This document shows, one piece after another, positions 47,358 through 55,659 of a stretch of DNA of 64,000 nt (within the stretch, counting starts at the first letter, position 1; every line of letters begins with the position of its first letter). The position numbers and the translations under genes were made by a program. The notes beneath the pieces were generated by a model. It ran no database searches, was not told where the DNA came from, and saw nothing but the letters and a program-made list of their open reading frames with translations. Source of the DNA: Cecembia rubra (GTDB lineage: Bacteria > Bacteroidota > Bacteroidia > Cytophagales > Cyclobacteriaceae); assembly GCF_003014575.1 (NCBI RefSeq), contig NZ_PYGF01000001.1, forward strand, positions 124,001 through 188,000, given 5' to 3'.

Positions 47358-47720
47358 AAGCTATGTTGGGTTAATTGTTTTTGATTTTAATCCCTTCAGT
47401 ATATTCCTGAATACCACGGAAAATTAGTTTAAAATCACAATTATTAATCAAAATGCAAAAAAAAATATTTTAACTTTTTTTAAAACTTTTCAAGAATTTT
47501 GGAAACTGCTTCATTATCAAAAGAAAATGATCGTGTATGAGAAAAAAATACACTGAAAAGATGAGCTCAATTCTTATTTTATCTTAGCTAGGATTGAAGA
47601 TTTTCCAGTATTTAACCTGGATTGGAAAAAATAGATGTTGGTTTTAGATTATGTTAAAAAGACGCATTTTTTTTTCAGAATTACCCTAAAACCAACATCC
47701 AGATTGCCAAATCAAAATGT
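47358..47720. other. Intergenic region with long inverted repeat
   Basis: About 360 bp between gldC and the TonB receptor gene, with no ORF of note. It holds the receptor promoter near 47360-47450 and the inverted repeat at 47634-47699 listed separately. Confidence 0.5.
47625..47699 (-). terminator. Long-loop inverted repeat downstream of gldC
   Basis: GATGTTGGTTTTAG (47634-47647) and CTAAAACCAACATC (47686-47699) are perfect 14-bp complements around a 38-base loop. On the minus strand, the direction of gldC, the second arm is followed by TATTTTTTCC, so it could act as the gldC terminator despite the long loop. Confidence 0.55.
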
Positions 47721-48065
47721 TTATTTACTCATTTTCTTATTTTCCTCATTGACATGTTTGACTAGCCTGTCACATAGATCCTTCATTTCCTCTGCCATGA
47801 ATTCATCACCGGTACTATTGAGAATGGTTTGGGCCATTCCACCCAAGATGTCAATGTAAAATCTTTTCATTTCAACCACAGACATATCTTCCGTCCAAAG
47901 ATCAATCCGTAAAGTGTTGTGATTCAGATTATCCCATACATTTAAACTAATGCTTTTGGTAGATTCCAGTCCCTCGGATTCCTTATCAGAAGCATCCCAT
48001 TGAATGGCTTTTGGTAGATTTTTATCGTCCAGCTGGACTACAAATTTGATTTCAGAATTTTTCAT
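47721..48065 (-). CDS. gldC: Gliding motility-associated protein GldC
   Basis: A 114-residue cytoplasmic protein matching GldC of Bacteroidota: KNSEIKFVVQLDDKNLPKAIQWDASD at the start, then SISLNVWDNLNHNTLRIDLWTEDMSVVEMKRFY and a helical end EEMKDLCDRLVKHV. The WDASD and LWTxDMxVxEMK blocks are diagnostic. In Flavobacterium GldC is associated with gliding but not essential, and it occurs in non-gliding relatives too. No other gld gene is visible here. It is divergent from the GSCFA gene 92 bp away. Confidence 0.92.
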   Translation of the reverse strand: MKNSEIKFVVQLDDKNLPKAIQWDASDKESEGLESTKSISLNVWDNLNHNTLRIDLWTEDMSVVEMKRFYIDILGGMAQTILNSTGDEFMAEEMKDLCDRLVKHVNEENKKMSK

Positions 48066-48157
48066 TGATTTTCAGAATTTCATCACAAAACTAGTTAAAA
48101 TAAATTTTTGTCCATTTTTGTTCCCCAGTTACCTTTCTTTATTTCTATTTTTAGGTC

Positions 48158-49144
48158 ATGCATTGGACAATTTCTTTTGATATTCCGGAGGGTAAGGCCA
48201 AAATCAATCATCATTCAGGCCTTTTTTCTATTGGTTCATGTTTTTCTTCTGTGATGGGAGACAAATTGGCAGATAGAAAATTTACTGTATTGAACAACCC
48301 GTTTGGTACACTTTTCAATCCGATTTCCATCGCTCAGGTGATGGAGGATTCCCTTTTGGAAATGCCTGTCAATTCTGATTTAATTCTCGTGCGGGATGGC
48401 TTATACCTTTATTTTGGAATGCATTCTGATGTTGTGGCCTATTCTAAAGAATCATTGCTGAGGTTGATCCAAAAAAAGCAGGCCCAGGCCAAACAGGTGC
48501 TAGAATCTGCAACCCATATTTTGATCACCCTTGGTACATCTTGGGTCTATGAATTTGGTGCCCAAGGGCAAATCGTAGCCAATTGCCATAAACAGCCCTC
48601 CAGCCTCTTTGAAAAGCGGTTGCTTAATCCCGATGAAATAAAAAAAGCATTAGGAAGCTTTTTCAACTTATTTAAACAATTCAACCCTAATGCCATTGTT
48701 TTACTCACAGTAAGTCCGGTCAGGCATATAAAGGATGGCATACCTGAAAACCAGCTGAGCAAGTCCATTCTTCGGCTTGCAGCCCACAATTTATCAGAAG
48801 ACTTTGATTTTGTCCACTATTTTCCAAGTTATGAAATCATGATGGATGAGCTAAGGGACTATCGGTATTACAAAGAAGACCTTATTCATCCCAACAGTCA
48901 AGCCGAAGATTATATTTGGGAAAGGTTTAAGCACACATGGATAGATCCTAAATCCTATCCTTTGATTCAGGAATTTGAAGGTATAAGAAGGGACTTGGAC
49001 CATAGACCTTTTAATCCTGAAAGTCCGACCCATCAGAAGTTTTTGGATAACCTTCAAAAGAAAATTGAAAAATACAGTAGGGATTTTGATTTTTCCAAAG
49101 AAATAGATCACTTGAGAAAGCAAACTAGGTATAGGGGAAAATAG
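48158..49144 (+). CDS. GSCFA domain-containing protein
   Basis: A 328-residue protein with the GSCFA domain, a family related to SGNH-type lipases/esterases and named for its motif, here LFSIGSCFSSVMGDKL near residue 24. Further signatures are NPFGTLFNPISI, ILITLGTSWVYE, TVSPVRHIKDG and the late YYKEDLIHPNSQAEDYIWERF containing the Asp/His pair. No signal peptide is seen. The substrate is unknown. Its last 20 bp overlap the 3' end of the convergent PAP2-like gene. Confidence 0.9.
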   Translation: MHWTISFDIPEGKAKINHHSGLFSIGSCFSSVMGDKLADRKFTVLNNPFGTLFNPISIAQVMEDSLLEMPVNSDLILVRDGLYLYFGMHSDVVAYSKESLLRLIQKKQAQAKQVLESATHILITLGTSWVYEFGAQGQIVANCHKQPSSLFEKRLLNPDEIKKALGSFFNLFKQFNPNAIVLLTVSPVRHIKDGIPENQLSKSILRLAAHNLSEDFDFVHYFPSYEIMMDELRDYRYYKEDLIHPNSQAEDYIWERFKHTWIDPKSYPLIQEFEGIRRDLDHRPFNPESPTHQKFLDNLQKKIEKYSRDFDFSKEIDHLRKQTRYRGK

Positions 49145-49721
49145 GGGATTGGAGTAGTTTAAAACTTATTATTCCAAATAATAAGCCTGCCATCATGCCG
49201 GTTAGGACCTCAATCCTAGAATGCTTTTTTAATTCTAATCTTGACCAAGTTGTGCCCATAGCCAATATCAAGACAAGAATTCCTATGCTACAGGAAATAC
49301 TTAAGAATCCCATTCCTGCAAAGAATGAAATGGCTGCATGTAATGAAGCCTTGATTTTTAAGTTAACCAAAGCCAGTAGTAACAACATCATAAAAAATAT
49401 GAGGGTATTGACAACCACGGTTTTTGGGAAGTTCAAAAAATAGCATGCAAACAATAAAATCAGAAAAAGCAATACCGCAAAGGGATAGAATCCTTTTCTT
49501 TGGTTTTGATCAGATACATCAAAATTGGTGTAACTACCTTTTTTAATTTTTCTCAAATTATGAATGATAATCGGGAAGGTAATTAATCCCAAAACTAAAA
49601 TTGACAATAGACAAGCCTTATCTTTTGGAAGATTGGCCATTCCCATCACAAGTACATAGGTGGTTCCCAAAATCAGAGGGTGGCCGATTATGGTCAGGAA
49701 CCATGCAATTTTTTGTTTCAT
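49125..49721 (-). CDS. PAP2-superfamily-like membrane protein
   Basis: A 198-residue protein with about six membrane helices. The segment IKASLHAAISFFAGMG resembles the PAP2 SGH region with His, and TTWSRLELKKHSRIEVLTGMMAGLLFG resembles the SRxxxxxHxxxDVxxG motif, but the Asp is Glu here. PAP2 enzymes remove phosphate from lipids such as undecaprenyl pyrophosphate or phosphatidic acid. The fit is good but not canonical, so activity is uncertain. Its start overlaps the SGNH hydrolase stop by 4 bp. Confidence 0.72.
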   Translation of the reverse strand: MKQKIAWFLTIIGHPLILGTTYVLVMGMANLPKDKACLLSILVLGLITFPIIIHNLRKIKKGSYTNFDVSDQNQRKGFYPFAVLLFLILLFACYFLNFPKTVVVNTLIFFMMLLLLALVNLKIKASLHAAISFFAGMGFLSISCSIGILVLILAMGTTWSRLELKKHSRIEVLTGMMAGLLFGIISFKLLQSPIFPYT

Positions 49722-50437
49722 GAATGAATACTTCCAAGGGCTTCTTCAGCGAGTTTTTGATATCCAAGGTCTGATGGATGAATCCCATCAGCTGCAAAAA
49801 ATTCTTTTGGGAAATTGTCTTTAAGAGGCAAATAAACTAAAATATCATTCTCTTTTGCTAAATCTTGGATTTCCATGGTCAGCATTTTCCTATGCCAAAA
49901 CAGGAAAAATCTTATTATTGCAGGAAGTGCAGGGAAAAGATGGACCGGAGGAACGGAAGGTATAATTATTTTCTTCGTTCTATAGGTCTGTGAAAGTAAT
50001 TGAATAAAGCCTTTCAGTTCTCTTCGGAACTTTGAAGGTGGGGTAAATTTGAAGCAATCATTTGCTCCGATAAGTAGAATTGCTTTTTCAATAGGGAAGG
50101 GTATTTCTTGTTTGCCATGCGCCAAAAGTCTTTTAAGTTTATTGGCCTGCTGTCCATTCTTTCCCAAGTTGTAAACCGATAATTCTTTTCCCAATAACTG
50201 GTAGAGTTGATGGGCATAGGTTGATTCTTGTTTGCTTGCACCTACCCCTGCAGCTGTGGATTCTCCAATAATGAGTAAATTGGCTTGATTTTGTTTGCCT
50301 TGTAATGACAAAAACTCAGAATGAGCAGGCAATCTGCCAATTTTCTGTCTTAGTTTTTTTCCAAATAAGTAAAGTATAGGAAAAATGGGAATCAACAAAA
50401 TCAATTCAAAAAAGTAAAGAATTCTGTTTACAATCAT
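49718..50437 (-). CDS. SGNH/GDSL hydrolase family protein
   Basis: A 239-residue esterase-like protein. An N-terminal hydrophobic segment (ILYFFELILLIPIFPILYLFG) may anchor it in the membrane. The SGNH blocks are seen: IGESTAAGVGAS (nucleophile Ser near residue 59), LIGANDCFK with the Gly/Asn pair, and ADGIHPSDLGYQKLAEEAL containing the Asp-x-x-His dyad. Substrate is unknown; acylated cell-surface sugars or lipids are usual. Likely co-transcribed with the PAP2 gene. Confidence 0.88.
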   Translation of the reverse strand: MIVNRILYFFELILLIPIFPILYLFGKKLRQKIGRLPAHSEFLSLQGKQNQANLLIIGESTAAGVGASKQESTYAHQLYQLLGKELSVYNLGKNGQQANKLKRLLAHGKQEIPFPIEKAILLIGANDCFKFTPPSKFRRELKGFIQLLSQTYRTKKIIIPSVPPVHLFPALPAIIRFFLFWHRKMLTMEIQDLAKENDILVYLPLKDNFPKEFFAADGIHPSDLGYQKLAEEALGSIHS

Positions 50438-50466
50438 TATTCTGCTATTATCATTTTATAACAAAA

Positions 50467-50486
50467 GGGTTGAATTGCTTCAACCC
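50467..50486 (-). terminator. Terminator hairpin at the end of yciH/sui1
   Basis: GGGTTGAA-GCAA-TTCAACCC on the minus strand, followed by TTTTGTT, forms an 8-bp stem that overlaps the stop codon of the SUI1 gene. Confidence 0.65.
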
Positions 50487-50836
50487 CCTGATTTTTTAGC
50501 TTTGTAACCTTCCTGAAGTAAAACCTGGAGAACTTTTTCCCTATGGTCACCTTGTATGAGGATATCGCCATCTTTGGCACTTCCTCCTACACCACATTTT
50601 GTTTTAAGTAATTTCCCCAATGTTTTAAGATCATCTTCCGAACCGATAAAACCTTCTATAAGTGTTACCTGTTTTCCCCCTCTTGATTTTTTATCCAACA
50701 TAACTTTTAGGTTTTGTTGCTGTGGGGCTAAGGTTTCCTGTTCTGATTCGGCATCCAAGCTGTATTCAAAATCTTCACTGGTAGAATAGACTACTCCATC
50801 CCTTTTTTTCCAGTCATTGTTTTTCTTTTTACTCAT
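50480..50836 (-). CDS. SUI1/YciH family translation factor
   Basis: A 118-residue protein with an N-terminal charged extension (MSKKKNNDWKKRDGVVYST) and a C-terminal SUI1/eIF1 domain with LDKKSRGGKQVTLIEGFIG, LLKTKCGVGGSAKDGDILIQGDHREKVLQVL. The KCGVGGSxKDGxIxIQGDxR block is diagnostic for YciH. Bacterial YciH binds the 30S subunit and can influence start-site fidelity. It lies one base after the Usp gene, suggesting co-transcription. Confidence 0.95.
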   Translation of the reverse strand: MSKKKNNDWKKRDGVVYSTSEDFEYSLDAESEQETLAPQQQNLKVMLDKKSRGGKQVTLIEGFIGSEDDLKTLGKLLKTKCGVGGSAKDGDILIQGDHREKVLQVLLQEGYKAKKSGG

Positions 50837-50837
50837 T

Positions 50838-51689
50838 TTACTTTTTGGATTTCATGGTCCATACCGGTCTTTTGGCGGCATTGACCACGTCTTCTGCAAT
50901 ACTGCCACTCAATAAATGAAGGAAACCTGTCCTTCCATGAGTGGCCATGGCAATCATATCAGCATCAATATCTTCTGCATATTCCAAAATACCGTCTTCT
51001 TCGGTGGAACTGTTGTAGACAACTTTTGATGCGGCATTGATCTCAAAATCATCGATAAAATCTTCCATTTTGCCCATAGAGGTTCTAGTACTTTCAAACA
51101 TGCTGGGAGTATTGATTTTGACAAGATGTAATTCTGCATCAATGGTTTCAATAGCCGATTTGAGCCTTTTGATAACATCTGATGGCACATCATTGAAATC
51201 ACTGGCGAATACCACCTTTTTGATTTCTTCCGGAGATACTGGGCCTTTGATCGTTATCACTGGGCATGTTGCATTTCTTACAACTTTCTCAGTATTGCTT
51301 CCTATCAAAACTTCTTCAAGTCCTGAGGAGCCTTTACTCCCCATAACTACAATATCTGCCTTGATTTCAGCTATCTCCTTCGCGATACCCGCAAAGGGGT
51401 TCCCGAAAACCATTTTGGTTTCGAATGTATAGCCCTCATTTTTAAGCTCTTCTTCAAAAGCAGCCATCTGCTTTTTTCTTTTTTCAATGAGTTCGATCAT
51501 AAAAATCTGGGTTCCTTCACTGCTAAAAGCTCCCACCTCTCCATAAGAATTAAAACTTTGCGGAGTAGGCAATTCAATCACATGGAAAAGTTTTAGTTTA
51601 TTTTTGGATTTTTTTGCAAGGCCTTTTGCAAATTCCAATGCATAGCCCGCTTCTTCTGAAAAATCGTAGGGTACGAGAATTGTCTTCAT
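50838..51689 (-). CDS. Universal stress protein, tandem two-domain
   Basis: A 283-residue protein with two Usp domains. The first begins MKTILVPYDFSEEAGYALEFA and has VVMGSKGSSGLEEVLIGSNTEKVVRNATCPV, the classic ATP-binding GxxGxGxxxxxxGS region. The second starts KKVVFASDFNDVP and ends MIAMATHGRTGFLHLLSGSIAEDVVNAAKRPV, also with a full ATP-loop. Both loops are intact, unlike the Usp-like gene at 41519-42355. It lies 67 bp downstream of menA on the same strand. Confidence 0.93.
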   Translation of the reverse strand: MKTILVPYDFSEEAGYALEFAKGLAKKSKNKLKLFHVIELPTPQSFNSYGEVGAFSSEGTQIFMIELIEKRKKQMAAFEEELKNEGYTFETKMVFGNPFAGIAKEIAEIKADIVVMGSKGSSGLEEVLIGSNTEKVVRNATCPVITIKGPVSPEEIKKVVFASDFNDVPSDVIKRLKSAIETIDAELHLVKINTPSMFESTRTSMGKMEDFIDDFEINAASKVVYNSSTEEDGILEYAEDIDADMIAMATHGRTGFLHLLSGSIAEDVVNAAKRPVWTMKSKK

Positions 51690-51756
51690 ATGGTTGGTTT
51701 TTGAATGATTTTGGAAAATACAAAAAATCCATCAATACATATAATCTGATGAGAAT

Positions 51757-52671
51757 TTATGTGAAAAATATTAGTCCTAAACCAAAAAGTATTACCCAGA
51801 ATAAGGTTGAGAGGGCCATTTTCTTCAAGTATGGATCCAGTTCTATAGCTATGGTTTTGGACTGTACAGCTTTGCCTACTGAAATCATTAAAGGTAATAC
51901 CAATAAGGCCAATAAGCTGCCCCAGGCTTGATTTGCCCATGCAAACAAAAGGATTGCAAAATTGCCTGATAGGATGAGCAGCCAATTGTAGGTAATGGCC
52001 TTTTTCCTTCCAATCCTTACAGGAATCGATCGCTTCCCGGCTTTTTTGTCAGATTCAATGTCCCGGATATTATTGATGTTCAGGACAGCAGTACTGAAAC
52101 AGCCCAAAGAAACTGCCGGCAAAAGAATGCTTGTACTAAATTCTAGGTGGTGCAGGAAATAACTACCGGCTACCCCTAATAATCCGAAAAAGATAAATAC
52201 GGAAATGTCTCCCAATCCCACATAACCATAGGGGTTATTGCCTGCAGTATATGTTATGGCTGCCCAGATAGCAGCCAAGCCAAACACCAAGAATAACAAA
52301 AACAATTTGATATCCTGCAATGACAGGTACAACAATAAGAGGCCAGAAATTAAGGAAAGCAAACTCAATAATATGATGGCCTTTTTCATTTCATGAAGTT
52401 GGATGACTCCGGATTGTACCGCTCGGACAGGACCCTCTCTTTCTGCACTGTCAGCACCATGTATACTGTCCCCGTAATCATTGGAAAGATTGGAAAGAAC
52501 TTGCAGGAATATGGTTGTAAGCGCTGCCAATACTAGTACTTCCCACCTAAATGCTTGATGGTAAGCCGCCAAAAAAGAGCCCATTAAAATACTGGATAGG
52601 GCCAGGGGCAATGTTCTCAAACGAAGGGCATGAAGCCAGGCCTGCTTTTTGTTTTGAAGGGTAACTTGCAC
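51757..52671 (-). CDS. menA: 1,4-dihydroxy-2-naphthoate polyprenyltransferase
   Basis: A 304-residue UbiA-superfamily membrane enzyme that attaches the prenyl tail to DHNA in menaquinone synthesis. N-terminal WLHALRLRTLPLALSSILMG is typical of MenA. The two Asp-rich metal sites are NLSNDYGDSIHGAD and NNIRDIESDKKAGKRSIPVRIG. About eight helices are predicted. It begins 82 bp after the glutathione peroxidase gene but a terminator lies in that gap, so it probably has its own promoter. With menC it shows a menaquinone pathway. Confidence 0.95.
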   Translation of the reverse strand: MQVTLQNKKQAWLHALRLRTLPLALSSILMGSFLAAYHQAFRWEVLVLAALTTIFLQVLSNLSNDYGDSIHGADSAEREGPVRAVQSGVIQLHEMKKAIILLSLLSLISGLLLLYLSLQDIKLFLLFLVFGLAAIWAAITYTAGNNPYGYVGLGDISVFIFFGLLGVAGSYFLHHLEFSTSILLPAVSLGCFSTAVLNINNIRDIESDKKAGKRSIPVRIGRKKAITYNWLLILSGNFAILLFAWANQAWGSLLALLVLPLMISVGKAVQSKTIAIELDPYLKKMALSTLFWVILFGLGLIFFT

Positions 52672-52695
52672 TTTGTGTTTTTTTGTAAAACTAAT

Positions 52696-52727
52696 AAAAA
52701 ACCTGCATCCTTATCACAGAATGCAGG
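52696..52727 (-). terminator. Terminator after the glutathione peroxidase gene
   Basis: On the minus strand CCTGCAT-TCTGTGATAAGG-ATGCAGG forms a 7-bp stem followed by TTTTTTATTAG, placed 27 bp beyond the gpx stop codon. Confidence 0.8.
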
Positions 52728-52753
52728 CTGAATCATATTGTAGTAATCAAGAA

Positions 52754-53335
52754 TCAAGCTGTAACCAAATCAATGATTTCTTTATCGGTTGGTTTGACAG
52801 ATGATGGGAAGAACTTCACCAATTCACCTTTTTCATTGATAAAGTATTTGCAGAAATTCCAGCTAGGCTCCTTTTCATTCCAACCGTTCAGGTCCTTATC
52901 TGATAGCCACCTGTACAAGGGGTGTTTATCAGCCCCTTTGACTGAGATTTTATCCATCATTTTGAATGTGACCCCATAATTTTCTGAACAGAATTGCTTG
53001 ATTTCTTCATTGTTGCCTGGTTCCTGACCACCAAAATTATTGGCAGGGAAACCAAGGATCAATACCTTGTCTCCATGCATTTCATGGAGTTTTTGTAGGT
53101 CTGCATATTGTGGGGTAAAGCCACATTTAGACGCCACATTGACCAGAAGAAGCTTTTTGCCTTTGAATTGGGAAAAGTCAACTTCTTCTCCATTGATATC
53201 ATTCAATTTAAAATCGTAAATAGATTTTTCCATAAGCAATTGCTCAAGGGTTGAGATAAATTCAGGATTTTGTTTCTGTACACTGGAGGTACAGGCAATG
53301 GAAATAACGGCTAAAGCAAATAAGATTTTTTTCAT
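52754..53335 (-). CDS. Glutathione peroxidase-like thiol peroxidase, lipoprotein
   Basis: A 193-residue peroxidase with a lipoprotein signal (MKKILFALAVISIAC, Cys15) and a peroxidase domain. The catalytic residues are present: Cys in NVASKCGFTPQY, Gln in FGGQEPGNN, and Trp in EPSWNFCKYF; GFPANNFGGQ is the family signature. It is a Cys, not selenocysteine, enzyme and probably uses thioredoxin. The lipoprotein signal puts it in the periplasm or at the outer membrane. It starts one base after the argS stop, so it is read from the same transcript. Confidence 0.93.
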   Translation of the reverse strand: MKKILFALAVISIACTSSVQKQNPEFISTLEQLLMEKSIYDFKLNDINGEEVDFSQFKGKKLLLVNVASKCGFTPQYADLQKLHEMHGDKVLILGFPANNFGGQEPGNNEEIKQFCSENYGVTFKMMDKISVKGADKHPLYRWLSDKDLNGWNEKEPSWNFCKYFINEKGELVKFFPSSVKPTDKEIIDLVTA

Positions 53336-53336
53336 A

Positions 53337-55127
53337 TTACATTCTGTCTGGGACTTTAATGCCTAATAAACTCATTCCTTTTCTGATTGTTTTCGCAGTA
53401 AGAGCAGAAAGTGCAATCCTGAAAGCCTGAATAGAGCTGTTTTTTTCATTAAATATCGGTAATTCTGCGTAGAATTTATTGTATTCCTTGGCCAGATCAA
53501 ATAAATACTGAGCCAAAACAGAAGGTGAATATTCTTCACCAGCCTGCCTGATTTTTTTCTCAAAATCATTAAGAATTACAATCAGGTCCCTTTCGGAATC
53601 TTCCAATTGGTTGATTTCCTCAAAGCCCTTGGAAGAATAATCAACCCCTATTTGATCTGCTTTTCTCAAAATTGAAGCAATTCGGGCATGCGAATATTGG
53701 ATAAATGGACCGGTATTTCCCTGGAATTCGATGGATTCCTGAGGATTGAAGAGCATGCGTTTTTTTGGATCTACTTTCAATAGGAAATATTTCAGTGCAC
53801 CCAAACCCAAGATCTCATACAATTCTGCAGCCTGATCGGCAGTGAAACCATCTATTTTCCCTAATTCTTTGGTATGACTCTCGGCAGTTTCAACCATTTC
53901 CTGGATCAGGTCGTCAGCATCGACCACTGTTCCTTCTCTGGATTTCATTTTTCCGGTAGGCAGGTCTACCATGCCATAGGACAGGTGGTAAAGCCCATCT
54001 CCGTAGGGTCTCCCTAGTTTGCGCATTATTTTGAATAGGACATCAAAATGATAATCCTGCTCATTTCCTACCACATATACGGATTTGTTGATCTGGAAAT
54101 CATTGTATTTTAGGTCACATGTTCCCATATCTTGGGTGATATATACCGAGGTGCCATCAGCCCTGAGGACAAGCTTCTCATCCAACCCCTCATCAGAGAG
54201 ATCCACCCAAACGGAGCCATTTTCCTTTTTATAGAAAACTCCTTTTTCAAGACCTTCTTCCACAATATTCTTGCCTAATAGATAGGTGTCTGACTCATAA
54301 TAAAACTTATCAAAATCTACCCCCATCTTTTTGTATGTGACATCAAAACCTTCATAAACCCAGGAATTCATCAATTTCCAAAGGCTTACAACCTCTTTGT
54401 CGCCAGCTTCCCATAGTCTCAGCATTTCTTGAGCCTCCAACATAAGGGGAGCGTTTTTCTTAGCTTCATCTTCGGAAAGGCCTTTTTCTACCAGTTGATT
54501 GATCTGCTTTTTGTATTCCTTGTCAAATATCACATAGTACTTCCCAGCTAAATGGTCACCTTTTAATCCGGAAGACTCAGGGGTTTCACTATTGCCAAAG
54601 TGCCTGTAGGCTACCATTGATTTGCAGATATGAATTCCTCTGTCATTAACCAGGTTGGCTTTGATTACTTCATAGCCGTTGGCTTTCATGATTTCAGATA
54701 CCGCAAATCCGAGGAAATTATTTCTTAAATGTCCCAAATGCAAGGGCTTATTGGTGTTAGGCGAAGAATATTCAACCATAACACGCTTTCCCTTGGTTGA
54801 AAGCTGACCAAAAGAAGGATTGTTGTATAATTGACCAAAGATCTCAATCCATGAATTTTGGCTTACGCTGATATTGAGGAACCCTTTTACAACATTGAAA
54901 GCTGGCACAACAGCACAGTTTTGCAGCAAATATTCACCCAACTTTTGACCTGAAGCCTCAGGATTGAGTTTGGTTAACTTTAGATAAGGGAAAACCACAA
55001 ATGTAAAAGTGCCTTCAAACTCCTTCCTTGTGGGTTGGAGTGAGAGCTCATTTATACTGATTTCTTGGTCAAACAGGTCTTTGAATGCCTGGTGTAAACT
55101 GGAAATTATTTGTTCTTCTAGATTCAT
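53337..55127 (-). CDS. argS: Arginyl-tRNA synthetase
   Basis: A 596-residue class I synthetase. I use the ATG at 55127 (MNLEEQIISSL); an upstream TTG is less likely. The HIGH motif is LHLGHLRNNFLG in NTNKPLHLGHLRN, and the KMSKS region reads GKMKSREGTVVDADDL, as in the many ArgS proteins that lack a canonical KMSKS Lys. The C-terminal anticodon-binding DALR domain ends MSLLGIKVPDRM, with QYSHARIASIL in it. The gene runs into the gpx gene one base later. Upstream is the tandem repeat block. Confidence 0.97.
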   Translation of the reverse strand: MNLEEQIISSLHQAFKDLFDQEISINELSLQPTRKEFEGTFTFVVFPYLKLTKLNPEASGQKLGEYLLQNCAVVPAFNVVKGFLNISVSQNSWIEIFGQLYNNPSFGQLSTKGKRVMVEYSSPNTNKPLHLGHLRNNFLGFAVSEIMKANGYEVIKANLVNDRGIHICKSMVAYRHFGNSETPESSGLKGDHLAGKYYVIFDKEYKKQINQLVEKGLSEDEAKKNAPLMLEAQEMLRLWEAGDKEVVSLWKLMNSWVYEGFDVTYKKMGVDFDKFYYESDTYLLGKNIVEEGLEKGVFYKKENGSVWVDLSDEGLDEKLVLRADGTSVYITQDMGTCDLKYNDFQINKSVYVVGNEQDYHFDVLFKIMRKLGRPYGDGLYHLSYGMVDLPTGKMKSREGTVVDADDLIQEMVETAESHTKELGKIDGFTADQAAELYEILGLGALKYFLLKVDPKKRMLFNPQESIEFQGNTGPFIQYSHARIASILRKADQIGVDYSSKGFEEINQLEDSERDLIVILNDFEKKIRQAGEEYSPSVLAQYLFDLAKEYNKFYAELPIFNEKNSSIQAFRIALSALTAKTIRKGMSLLGIKVPDRM

Positions 55128-55189
55128 TTTATTCAAATGCCTTATAGGCTATATAAATTTATTTTTAAACCGAAAATCCTGCAAAGAAA

Positions 55190-55635
55190 GGTTTAGAATC
55201 TTCCTAATCACCATCCATTGCGGTTTATTTTTTTTTTACCGCCAAGTCCGCAAAGGAGGTTATACATTGATTTCCTTAGCGTTCATTGCGGATTTATTTT
55301 CCGCTAAGCCCGCAGAGGAATGATCATATTCCGTCTTTCTCTAAGTCCATTGCGGTTTATTTTTTTACCGCCAAGTCCGCAAAGGAGGTTTTACATTGAT
55401 TTCCTTAGCGTCCATTGCGGTTTTAATTTATCCGCCAAGCTCTCAGAGGAATGATCATATTCCGTCTTACCCTGCGTCCATTGCGGTTTATTTTTTTTTA
55501 CCGCCAAGTCCGCAAAGTAAAACTTTCACTACATTTTTCCTTAGCGTTCATTGCGGTTTTGATTTATCCGCCAAGCCCGCAAAGGAGGTTTTACATTGAT
55601 TTCCTTAGCGTCCATTGCGGTTTATGGTTTTCCCT
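55190..55635. repeat. Tandem ~65-bp repeat array between argS and arginase
   Basis: Seven units of about 65 bp can be aligned, starting near 55207, 55281, 55345, 55410, 55475, 55545 and 55610. Each begins with a CATTGCGG core and most contain a complementary CCGCCAAG or CCGCAAAGG segment 15-20 bp later, so each unit can fold as a hairpin around a T-rich loop. Units alternate between an AGTCCGCAAAGGAGG form and an AGAGGAATGATCATATTCC form. Short ORFs across it are repeat translations. Similar CCGCAAAG-type intergenic repeats are common in Bacteroidota genomes, as far as I recall. Confidence 0.85.
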
Positions 55636-55659
55636 TCACATCAACCTGCAAAATGAGGA

